NCBI GenBank assembly: GCA_041655595.1
Contig: JBBAFB010000026.1
Coordinates: forward strand, 1-18,610
Source: JBBAFB01 sp041655595
Lineage (GTDB): Bacteria > Bacillota > DULZ01
Direction: 5' to 3'
DNA length: 18,610 bases
Shown: piece after piece, positions 1-6,012 of the stretch
Numbering within the stretch: position 1 is the first letter of the stretch
How the letters are laid out: every line of letters begins with the position of its first letter
The notes under the pieces: generated by a model
What the model was told of the DNA's origin: nothing
The model's database searches: none
What the model saw: the letters and a program-made list of their open reading frames with translations, nothing else
Made by a program: the position numbers and the translations under genes

Positions 1-47
1 GGCTTTTTGATAGGTTTAATCCAGTTGTTGATCGGTTATTTTTTTGG

Positions 48-76
48 TTGACAATTAGGCGGGAAAAATATATTAT
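48..76 (+). promoter_or_regulatory. Sigma-A promoter of thrS
   Basis: TTGACA (48-53), a 17-nt spacer and TATTAT (71-76) make a near-consensus housekeeping promoter. Transcription would start near 83, giving a leader of about 260 nt that holds the T-box. Bases 1-47 contain nothing I can assign; a short T-run at 39-45 could be the tail of an upstream terminator. Confidence 0.75.
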
Positions 77-100
77 CTATTTAATAAAATAGTTTAAAGA

Positions 101-321
101 TGATGAAAGGGAGCTTATCATAATACATTCACTTTTAGAGAGAAATGGCCTCGGCTGGAAGCTGTTTTAGTGATAATTTGATAAAACCGCCCCGGAGTCG
201 CAGGGCCGAAAACTCAGTAAGCCTTGCCGCTAAAGCGTTATTAAAAACAAAGGGGAAGCATTGCTTCAACTTGGGTGGAACCGCGAAAAAATCTTTCGTC
301 CCAAAGGGATGTTAGGTTTTT
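101..321 (+). promoter_or_regulatory. T-box riboswitch, threonine-specific, controlling thrS
   Basis: The conserved T-box core GGGTGGAACCGCG lies at 273-285. Its bulge TGGA (276-279) would pair with the tRNA 3' end and suits a U discriminator base, as expected for tRNA-Thr. Stem I can be drawn with a GGG/CCC lower helix (109-111 with 191-193) and a TTATCA/TGATAA upper helix (115-120 with 179-184). These flank a specifier loop that presents ACC (186-188), a threonine codon. Uncharged tRNA-Thr should stabilise the antiterminator and allow thrS expression. The alternative terminator is listed separately. The helices were drawn by eye and not computed. Confidence 0.9.
287..321 (+). terminator. 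T-box attenuator terminator before thrS
   Basis: CGTCCC (297-302) pairs with GGGATG (306-311) around an AAA loop. After a 2x2 internal mismatch the stem continues with the A-rich 287-294 against 314-321. A T-rich run (317-330) follows. It competes with the antiterminator formed by the T-box core, the usual architecture of a transcriptional T-box. Confidence 0.75.
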
Positions 322-343
322 ATTTTATTTAGGAGGTATTTGT

Positions 344-2257
344 ATGACCAGTATTATAGTGGAATTAATTAATGGCGAAAAACGTACTTTTGAGGCAGGG
401 CTAAACCTACAAGAGATCGCCAAATCAATCAGCCCCCGACTGGCAAAAGAGGCAATCGTGGCCAAGTGGAATGGCGAACTAGTGGACCTTTCTTTAAAAC
501 CTAAGGAAGACGGTCGCTTGGAAATACTAACATTTGAAGACGAGGAAGGCCGTGATGTTTTCAGACACAGCTCGGCTCATGTAATGGCACAAGCGGTTCA
601 GCATTTGTTTCCTGATGTGGCTTTAGCAATTGGGCCTGCAATCGAAGATGGCTTTTACTATGATTTTGACTCAAAGATTACTTTTACACCGGAGGATTTA
701 GTTAAAATAGAGGAAGAAATAAAACGCATTACCAAGGAGGATTATCCCTACGACAGAAAAGAAATGCCCAGGGATGAAGCTATTCAATTTTTCAAAGAAA
801 AAGGTGAGGTTTATAAGGTCGAATTAATTGAAGATCTGCCCGAGGACGCAATTATCAGCTTCTATAGCCAGGGTGATTTTATTGATTTATGTGCCGGCCC
901 CCACATCCCAAGCACCGGAAAAATTAAGGCTATTAAGCTAATGAGTCTAGCCGGGGCATACTGGCGCGGAAGACAAGATAATCCAATGCTTCAGCGGATT
1001 TACGGCACCAGTTTTGCCAAGCAAAAGGATCTGGATGAATACTTGTTTAAACTCGAGGAAGCAAAAAAGAGAGACCACAGAAAAATAGGGACACAAATGG
1101 GTTTATTCTCCCTAGCGGAGGAAGGTCCTGGTTTTCCATTTTTTCATCCCAATGGGATGATTTTAAGAAATGAATTGGAAGACTTTTGGAGGGAAGAACA
1201 CAGAAAGGCCGGTTATCTGGAAATAAAAACACCAATTATTTTAAATCGCAGTCTGTGGGAGCGTTCCGGTCACTGGGATCATTATCAGGAAAATATGTAT
1301 TTTACAACCATTGATGAGCAGGAATATGCCATCAAGCCTATGAACTGCCCCGGAGCCATGTTGGTTTATAAATCTCAACAGCATAGCTATAGGGATTTTC
1401 CCTTTAGATTGGGTGAACTGGGTTTAGTTCACCGCCATGAAAGATCCGGTGTATTGCATGGTTTAATGAGAGTTAGGGCTTTTACTCAAGATGATGCGCA
1501 TTTATTTATGCTACCTGAACAGATTACTGAGGAAATCAAAGGAGTAATTGCTTTGGTAGACCGTTTTTACAAACTCTTCGGCTTTGAATATCATGTGGAG
1601 CTTTCAACGAAGCCTGAAAAAGCTATGGGAAGCGACGAGGATTGGGAACAGGCAACCGAAGCGTTAGCAAAGGCAATGGGGGAGCAAGGGATTCAGTATA
1701 AAATCAATGAAGGGGACGGAGCCTTTTATGGCCCCAAGATAGATTTTCATTTAAAAGATTCTTTAGGCAGAACCTGGCAATGTGGTACAATTCAGCTGGA
1801 TTTTCAAATGCCGGAAAAGTTTGATCTAACCTATGTCGGGGCGGATGGACAAAGACATCGCCCCGTGATGGTTCACCGAGTCATCTATGGCAGTATTGAA
1901 AGGTTTATCGGTATTCTCACTGAGCACTATGCCGGTGCTTTTCCCCTTTGGCTAGCGCCGGTACAGGTCAGGTTTTTACCAATTGCTGACCGACACGCCG
2001 ATTATTGTTACCAAAGAAAGAGTGAATGGGAACTTAAGGGTGTTAGGGTGGAAGTGGATGATAGAAATGAAAAGGTTGGTTTTAAAATCCGCCAGGGCCA
2101 ATTGGAAAGGGTTCCCTATTTGCTGGTAGTTGGGGATAAAGAAGTGGAAGGGCATTTGGTTTCGGTGCGCGAGCGATCGAAGGGGGACATAGGTGTAAGT
2201 ACCGCAGAAGATTTTTTAAAAAAGATTAAAAGGGAAATAACACAAAAGGAATCCTAG
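344..2257 (+). CDS. thrS: Threonyl-tRNA synthetase
   Basis: Cytoplasmic class II synthetase that charges tRNA-Thr with threonine; 637 residues, normal for the family. Visible in order: an N-terminal TGS domain (about 1-62); an editing domain with HSSAH (H75, H79) and CAGPH (C183, H187), the site that clears Ser-tRNA-Thr; the class II catalytic core with zinc ligands C335 (in MNCPG), H386 (in DDAH) and H511 (in VHR); and a C-terminal anticodon-binding domain (about 540-637). The start is ATG 344, with AGGAGGT at 331-337. The frame is open further up to a GTG at 275, but that GTG lies inside the T-box core and would add 23 unrelated residues, so I reject it. Expression is set by the threonine T-box upstream. 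No clear terminator follows; the next transcript has its own promoter at 2312. Confidence 0.98.
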   Translation: MTSIIVELINGEKRTFEAGLNLQEIAKSISPRLAKEAIVAKWNGELVDLSLKPKEDGRLEILTFEDEEGRDVFRHSSAHVMAQAVQHLFPDVALAIGPAIEDGFYYDFDSKITFTPEDLVKIEEEIKRITKEDYPYDRKEMPRDEAIQFFKEKGEVYKVELIEDLPEDAIISFYSQGDFIDLCAGPHIPSTGKIKAIKLMSLAGAYWRGRQDNPMLQRIYGTSFAKQKDLDEYLFKLEEAKKRDHRKIGTQMGLFSLAEEGPGFPFFHPNGMILRNELEDFWREEHRKAGYLEIKTPIILNRSLWERSGHWDHYQENMYFTTIDEQEYAIKPMNCPGAMLVYKSQQHSYRDFPFRLGELGLVHRHERSGVLHGLMRVRAFTQDDAHLFMLPEQITEEIKGVIALVDRFYKLFGFEYHVELSTKPEKAMGSDEDWEQATEALAKAMGEQGIQYKINEGDGAFYGPKIDFHLKDSLGRTWQCGTIQLDFQMPEKFDLTYVGADGQRHRPVMVHRVIYGSIERFIGILTEHYAGAFPLWLAPVQVRFLPIADRHADYCYQRKSEWELKGVRVEVDDRNEKVGFKIRQGQLERVPYLLVVGDKEVEGHLVSVRERSKGDIGVSTAEDFLKKIKREITQKES

Positions 2258-2311
2258 CTGTGCAGTTCTGTTTTGTTTAAAAAACATCGCTATTTAAAAC
2301 TATATTTGCTA

Positions 2312-2340
2312 TTGACCTACTAATCTTTTATATGTTAATA
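2312..2340 (+). promoter_or_regulatory. Probable sigma-A promoter of infC-rpmI-rplT
   Basis: TTGACC (2312-2317), a 17-nt spacer and TTAATA (2335-2340), in an AT-rich stretch. An overlapping TATATT at 2339-2344 is a less well spaced alternative. Transcription would start near 2347, just ahead of the structured leader. The 260-nt gap between thrS and infC is accounted for by this promoter and the leader. Confidence 0.55.
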
Positions 2341-2359
2341 TATTAAAAAAGCTTGCTAA

Positions 2360-2483
2360 CAAAAAGTAGAAGCCGTCCGCTTCTCACCTTATAATGCCAT
2401 GATGGGTTGTTGATAAGGTAGAAATTTATTGGTTTCAGTCTGATTAAATCAGAATGCGGATGGATAGGCCATTCGCATTTTTT
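2360..2483 (+). promoter_or_regulatory. L20-type leader (autoregulatory attenuator of infC-rpmI-rplT)
   Basis: In Bacillus and related Firmicutes, ribosomal protein L20 represses its own operon by binding a leader before infC and promoting premature termination. This leader has a matching layout. The hairpin AGAAGC/GCTTCT (2368-2373 with 2379-2384) has loop CGTCC. It is followed at once by ACCTTAT (2386-2392), which pairs with ATAAGGT (2413-2419). A strong terminator comes next at 2453-2483. The segment around AGAAGC..GCTTCTCACC resembles the known L20-leader class from memory. A covariance-model search would settle the assignment. Confidence 0.7.
2453..2483 (+). terminator. Leader attenuator terminator before infC
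   Basis: AATGCGGATGG (2453-2463) pairs with CCATTCGCATT (2469-2479) through 11 pairs, one of them G-U, across the loop ATAGG. A run of six T follows (2478-2483). It ends only about 20 nt before the infC ribosome binding site, so it must be read through for any operon expression. Confidence 0.85.
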
Positions 2484-2517
2484 GTGTTTAGCTTGCACTA
2501 TTTGGAGGTGACATGAT

Positions 2518-3033
2518 ATTAGTAAAGATTTGCGAGTCAACGAGGAAATCCGTGTCCGGGAAGTAAGGCTGGTTGGTGATGATGGAGAACAGCTGGGCAT
2601 TATGCCTGTTAGGGATGCCTTGAGAATAGCACAAGATAAGGGTTTGGATTTGGTAGAAGTAGCGCCTAATGGGAAGCCACCCGTTTGTCGTATTATGGAT
2701 TACGGAAAATATCGTTTTGAACAAAGCAAAAGGGATAGGGAAGCGCGTAAAAAGCAAAAGGTAATTAATATTAAAGAAGTAAAATTTCGGCTGGCTATTG
2801 AAGAACATGATTTCCAGGTTAAAGCCAGAAACGCAATCCGGTTTTTAGAGGCTGGGGACAAGGTAAAGGTTACCATCATGTTCAGGGGTCGGGAGATCTC
2901 TCACTCTGAGCTGGGGAGAGAGCTATGTCTTAAATTAGCAGAACAATTGTCCGATATAGCAACCGTAGAAAAGCCACCAAAGGTTGAAGGTAGAAATATG
3001 ACTATGATTCTAGTACCTAAAACTGAAGTTTGA
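2518..3033 (+). CDS. infC: Translation initiation factor IF-3 (AUU start)
   Basis: IF-3 binds the 30S subunit, keeps it apart from 50S and checks start-codon pairing. From ATT 2518 the protein is 171 residues and begins M-S-K-D-L-R-V-N-E-E-I-R, matching the MSKD..INE..R start of Bacillus IF-3. The N-domain (about 1-80, with RDALRIAQDKGLDLVEVAPN and PPVCRIMDYGK) and the C-domain (about 85-171, with EEHDFQVKARNAIRFLEAGDKVKVTIMFRGR) are complete. GGAGGTGA at 2504-2511 sits 6 nt before ATT 2518. The only conventional start in frame, TTG 2530, is 18 nt from that SD and would cut off the conserved MSKD. AUU is a known infC start codon, used for self-regulation because IF-3 discriminates against it. 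First gene of infC-rpmI-rplT. Confidence 0.95.
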   Translation: MSKDLRVNEEIRVREVRLVGDDGEQLGIMPVRDALRIAQDKGLDLVEVAPNGKPPVCRIMDYGKYRFEQSKRDREARKKQKVINIKEVKFRLAIEEHDFQVKARNAIRFLEAGDKVKVTIMFRGREISHSELGRELCLKLAEQLSDIATVEKPPKVEGRNMTMILVPKTEV

Positions 3034-3049
3034 GAGGAGGCAATTTTGA

Positions 3050-3247
3050 ATGCCAAAAATGAAAACTCATCGCGGCGCTGCGAAAAGATTTAAAGTTACG
3101 GGAACAGGTAAAGTTAAAAGGTCCAAGGCTTATAAAAGCCACATATTGGGAAAAAAGTCTCAAAAAAGAAAAAGAAACTTGCGTCAAAGTGGTCTAATTA
3201 GCCCTGTTGAAGCAAAAAACATTAAAAAATTAATTCCTTACAAATAA
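3050..3247 (+). CDS. rpmI: 50S ribosomal protein bL35
   Basis: A 65-residue, very basic protein of the large ribosomal subunit. The start MPKMKTHRGAAKRFKVTGTG and the segment KRSKAYKSHILGKKSQKRKRNL are hallmarks of bL35, and the length is typical. It starts 16 nt after infC with AGGAGG at 3035-3040, 9 nt before the ATG. It lies between infC and rplT, the near-universal bacterial order, so it should share the L20-controlled leader. Confidence 0.98.
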   Translation: MPKMKTHRGAAKRFKVTGTGKVKRSKAYKSHILGKKSQKRKRNLRQSGLISPVEAKNIKKLIPYK

Positions 3248-3283
3248 TTGTTGTATTAAGGTATAAACAAGGAGGTTTTCAAG

Positions 3284-3643
3284 ATGCCAAGGGTTAAAAG
3301 GGGCACTGTTGCTCGTAAAAGGCATAAAAAGGTATTAAAATTGGCAAAAGGTTATTATGGAGCCAGGTCTAAGTTATTTCGGCCTGCTAATCAGCAGGTG
3401 TTGAAATCTTTATCATATGCTTATGCTCATCGCAAGAAGAAAAAAGGTGATTTTAGAAAGTTATGGATAGCTAGAATTAATGCAGCTGCTAGAATGAATG
3501 GCCTTTCTTATAGTACCTTTATTGCCGGGCTAAAACAGGCGGGGGTAGATGTAAACAGAAAGATGTTGGCGGATTTAGCTGTCAATGATGCAAAGGCTTT
3601 CAGTGAGTTGGTTGATATTGCTAAAACTAAATCACGGGTATAA
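3284..3643 (+). CDS. rplT: 50S ribosomal protein bL20
   Basis: A 119-residue basic protein that binds 23S rRNA early in 50S assembly. It starts MPRVKRGTVARKRHKKVLKLAKGYYGARS, with the family segments RKLWIARINAAAR and NRKMLADLAV. The length is typical. AAGGAGGT at 3269-3276 precedes the ATG. In Firmicutes L20 is also the repressor that acts on the infC leader, so this gene probably encodes the regulator of its own operon. A strong terminator follows 4 nt after the stop. Confidence 0.98.
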   Translation: MPRVKRGTVARKRHKKVLKLAKGYYGARSKLFRPANQQVLKSLSYAYAHRKKKKGDFRKLWIARINAAARMNGLSYSTFIAGLKQAGVDVNRKMLADLAVNDAKAFSELVDIAKTKSRV

Positions 3644-3647
3644 TTTT

Positions 3648-3675
3648 AAAAGGTGACTTCGAAGTCACCTTTTTT
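3648..3675 (+). terminator. Terminator of infC-rpmI-rplT
   Basis: A perfect 13-bp inverted repeat (3648-3660 with 3661-3673; core GGTGACTTCGAAGTCACC) flanked by A4 and T6. It starts just after the rplT stop codon and ends 11 nt before the methyltransferase ATG, so that gene depends on read-through or on a promoter I cannot see. Confidence 0.92.
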
Positions 3676-3686
3676 AGGGTGGAGAA

Positions 3687-4493
3687 ATGATCATTAAATT
3701 GGAATCTAAAAATAATCAAATTCTTAAGTTTGTCAGGTCTCTGAGCCTACGAAAATTTCGAGATGCGGAAGCGGCCTATACAATAGAAGGCAGAATTGTT
3801 GTGTCGGAAGCCCTGAGGCAGGCAAAAGGGCCGCTATATTTGGTGCTGGCCGATAGTTTTTTGGCTAAGACCGAAAGTAAGGGTCTGATAGAGATGGCTG
3901 TGGAGAGAGGCGTAAGGATTTTTCAGGTAACCGATACCGTTTTTGAGAGTTTAAGCAAGACCAAGGAAACTCAAGGGGTTCTGATGGTTTTAAAAAAAGA
4001 TGAAGCTTCTTGGGAAGAGATGAACCTAAATCAGCAGTCCTTTCTGGTGATACTTGATGGAATACAAGATCCCGGTAATTTGGGTACCATTATCAGAACC
4101 TCCGCCGCGGCAGGTGTGGATGGGGTTGTGCTGACCAAGGGGACAGTGGATTTGTATAATGACAAAGCCCTTCGTTCCATTATGGGTACCTCTTTTAAAA
4201 TGAAACTTAAACAAGATGCCTCTCATGGGGAAATTATACATAATTGTCAAAGGTTAAATCTACCCTTGGTTGTGGCGGATTCCCATGGTGATATGCCCTA
4301 TTATTGTTGGAATTTCATGCAAGGAATGGCCCTGGTCATTGGCAGTGAAGCCCAAGGCCCCAGTGCCAAGCTGTCTTCCTCGTCTAAGATAAAATTAGTT
4401 ATCCCGATGCCCGGAGGGACGGAATCTCTAAATGCGGGAGTAGCTGCAGGTATTCTATTGTTTGAGCGGGTCCGTCAGACTATGACTTTATAA
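3687..4493 (+). CDS. SpoU/TrmH-family RNA 2'-O-ribose methyltransferase (YsgA-like)
   Basis: Predicted SAM-dependent 2'-O-methyltransferase acting on rRNA or tRNA; the target nucleotide is unknown. It has 268 residues: an N-terminal substrate-binding domain (about 5-105) and a C-terminal SPOUT domain with the trefoil-knot motifs. Motif 1 is LDGIQDPGNLGTIIRT (123-138, with N131 and R137). Motif 2 is IGSEAQGPS (218-226). Motif 3 is IPMPGGTESLNAGVAAG (239-255), including the ESLN signature. The start ATG 3687 has GGTGGAG just upstream. In Bacillus, ysgA occupies the same place between rplT and pheS, which supports orthology. No promoter of its own was found; the L20-operon terminator lies just before it. 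Confidence 0.9.
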   Translation: MIIKLESKNNQILKFVRSLSLRKFRDAEAAYTIEGRIVVSEALRQAKGPLYLVLADSFLAKTESKGLIEMAVERGVRIFQVTDTVFESLSKTKETQGVLMVLKKDEASWEEMNLNQQSFLVILDGIQDPGNLGTIIRTSAAAGVDGVVLTKGTVDLYNDKALRSIMGTSFKMKLKQDASHGEIIHNCQRLNLPLVVADSHGDMPYYCWNFMQGMALVIGSEAQGPSAKLSSSSKIKLVIPMPGGTESLNAGVAAGILLFERVRQTMTL

Positions 4494-4541
4494 ATTTAAT
4501 GGTTTTCTTCCTTTCAGCTATCGGAAGTTGGCTTGACTTTC

Positions 4542-4570
4542 TTGATTTATGAAAAGGGGTATGTTATAAT
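4542..4570 (+). promoter_or_regulatory. Sigma-A promoter of the pheST leader
   Basis: TATAAT (4565-4570) is preceded by TGT (4562-4564), an extended -10. TTGATT (4542-4547) lies 17 nt upstream of it. The start point would be near 4577. A TTGACT at 4533-4538 looks better as a hexamer but would need a 26-nt spacer. The transcript would run through a small ORF before it reaches the T-box. Confidence 0.75.
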
Positions 4571-4614
4571 CGCTTTAGAATTTCTCCCAAATTTGCTGAA
4601 AGGTTGTGGTGTAG

Positions 4615-4707
4615 GTGTTTTTGCCCGCCGATTTTTTGTGGAGGATTTTCGAGAAAACAGGTTCGGTCACCGCTTATATTATGTATCGTCGTTTAATCAT
4701 GCAATAG
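4615..4707 (+). CDS. yqzL: YqzL-like small protein (30 aa)
   Basis: A 30-codon ORF in the pheS leader, too short for ordinary gene calling. Reading from GTG 4615 it gives V/M-F-L-P-A, then DFLWRIFEKTGSVTAY, then IMYRRLIMQ and a TAG stop. The aromatic and acidic pattern DFxWxxFxxTGxxxAY is what I recall of YqzL, a short conserved Firmicute protein of unknown function that in Bacillus is encoded near recO. A stop at 4612 closes the frame upstream, so the start is GTG 4615 or TTG 4621. AAAGG at 4599-4603 is a weak, somewhat distant SD. The promoter at 4542-4570 lies about 38 nt upstream. The ORF accounts for most of an otherwise unexplained 140-nt extension ahead of the phenylalanine T-box. The family call rests on memory of a short motif. 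Confidence 0.6.
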   Translation: MFLPADFLWRIFEKTGSVTAYIMYRRLIMQ

Positions 4708-4720
4708 GCTAAAGGCTATG

Positions 4721-4940
4721 ATAGGGAATAGTAATTAGATCCTTTCTTACCAGGGAAATGATGCCTTGACTGAAAGCATTGTTTAAGAAAGACTGATGAA
4801 ATTCGCCCGGGAGCCGGGAGTTGAACATTAAAGTAGACTCTATCGGGTATTCCCCGTTATCGGAATCTAAGTTGGCCTTTGGTCAATTAGGGTGGTACCA
4901 CGGAAGGAAGCTTTCGTCCCTTGGGATGAAGGCTTTTATG
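4721..4940 (+). promoter_or_regulatory. T-box riboswitch, phenylalanine-specific, controlling pheST
   Basis: The T-box core AGGGTGGTACCACGG is at 4889-4903. Its bulge TGGT (4893-4896) suits an A discriminator base, as expected for tRNA-Phe. Stem I has a GGG/CCC lower helix (4724-4726 with 4806-4808), an AGTA motif (4730-4733) and CTTTCTTA/TAAGAAAG (4742-4749 with 4784-4791). The specifier loop presents TTC (4802-4804), a phenylalanine codon. Uncharged tRNA-Phe should favour the antiterminator and raise pheS-pheT expression. Confidence 0.9.
4908..4937 (+). terminator. T-box attenuator terminator before pheS
   Basis: AAGCTTTCGTCCC (4908-4920) pairs with GGGATGAAGGCTT (4923-4935) through 13 pairs, including two G-U, over a TT loop. 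A short T-run and the T-rich 4934-4948 follow. It overlaps the 3' flank of the T-box core, as expected for mutually exclusive folds. Confidence 0.85.
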
Positions 4941-4960
4941 TATTTTAAGGGGGTTTTTGA

Positions 4961-5986
4961 ATGCCAAAAGAACAATTAAAAAAAATTGCCCAGGAAGCAA
5001 CGGCTGAATTTAATAATGCAAAAAATCGGGAAGAATTAGAGGCGTTGCGAATTAATTACTTCGGCAAAAAAGGTGCCTTAACCCAAATCCTTAGAGGTAT
5101 GGGTAAATTAAGCGCTGAGGAACGGCCTTTGATTGGTAAATATGCTAATGAAATCAAGGAAAAATTGGAAACCATTTTAGACAATCGTCTGGCAGTATTG
5201 AAAGAAGAAATGCAGCAGCTTCAGCTTAGAGAAGAAAGAATAGATGTCACCTTGCCGGGAATAAACTTTTTCCAAGGCAGAAAGCATCCTTTGACTCAGG
5301 TACTTGATGAAATTAAAAATATTTTCGTGACAATGGGCTTTAGCATTGCGGAAGGCCCGGAAATAGAATTGGATTATTATAATTTTGAAGCCCTTAATAT
5401 CCCTAAAAATCATCCGGCTAGGGATATGCAGGATTCTTTTTATATTACAGATGATATCTTACTTAGGACTCATACATCGCCTGTCCAAATCAGAGTCTAT
5501 GAAAAAATGGCACCCCGGCTTCCGGTAAAAATCATAGCACCGGGCAAGGTTTTTAGAAGGGATGATGACGCAACCCATTCGCCAATGTTTCATCAAGTAG
5601 AAGGGTTTTTAATTGACGAAAATATTACCTTCGGAGATTTAAAAGGAACGCTACTTGCTTTTATTAAAAAAATCTTCGGGGAAGACAGGGAAATACGTTT
5701 ACGCCCTAGCTATTTCCCCTTTACCGAACCCAGTGCCGAAGTTGATGTCTCCTGTATTATTTGCAATGGTGCAGGCTGTAGAGTGTGCTCCAATACTGGC
5801 TGGCTGGAAATCTTGGGCTCTGGTATGGTTCATCCTAAGGTTTTAGAAATGACCGGTTATGACCCGGAAAAGGTCACCGGTTTTGCCTTCGGTATGGGTG
5901 TGGAAAGAATAGCGATGCTTAAATACGGTATAGATGATCTGAGACTGTTATTTGATAATGATTTACGCTTTTTAGAGCAATTTTAA
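4961..5986 (+). CDS. pheS: Phenylalanyl-tRNA synthetase alpha subunit
   Basis: Catalytic subunit of the (alpha-beta)2 class II enzyme that charges tRNA-Phe; 341 residues, normal length. Residues 1-90 form the helical arm that grips the tRNA. Motif 1 starts near GRKHPLTQ (106-113). Motif 2 is RRDDDATHSPMFHQ (199-212). Motif 3 is GMGVER (311-316). A four-cysteine cluster at 265, 268, 273 and 276 (CxxC-x4-CxxC) precedes TGWLEILGSGMVHP; it is common in bacterial PheS and could bind a metal. ATG 4961 follows AAGGGGGT (4948-4955). pheT begins 26 nt downstream. Both are governed by the phenylalanine T-box. Confidence 0.98.
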   Translation: MPKEQLKKIAQEATAEFNNAKNREELEALRINYFGKKGALTQILRGMGKLSAEERPLIGKYANEIKEKLETILDNRLAVLKEEMQQLQLREERIDVTLPGINFFQGRKHPLTQVLDEIKNIFVTMGFSIAEGPEIELDYYNFEALNIPKNHPARDMQDSFYITDDILLRTHTSPVQIRVYEKMAPRLPVKIIAPGKVFRRDDDATHSPMFHQVEGFLIDENITFGDLKGTLLAFIKKIFGEDREIRLRPSYFPFTEPSAEVDVSCIICNGAGCRVCSNTGWLEILGSGMVHPKVLEMTGYDPEKVTGFAFGMGVERIAMLKYGIDDLRLLFDNDLRFLEQF

Positions 5987-6012
5987 TTAATTTGATTAGC
6001 GGAGGGTAAGGT

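Noticed and set aside
275..343. N-terminal extension of thrS from GTG 275
   Set aside because: The GTG lies inside the T-box core, the extension is unlike the family, and ATG 344 has a perfect SD.
5655..5846. 63-residue plus-strand ORF inside pheS
   Set aside because: It is an out-of-frame shadow of conserved PheS sequence without its own SD.
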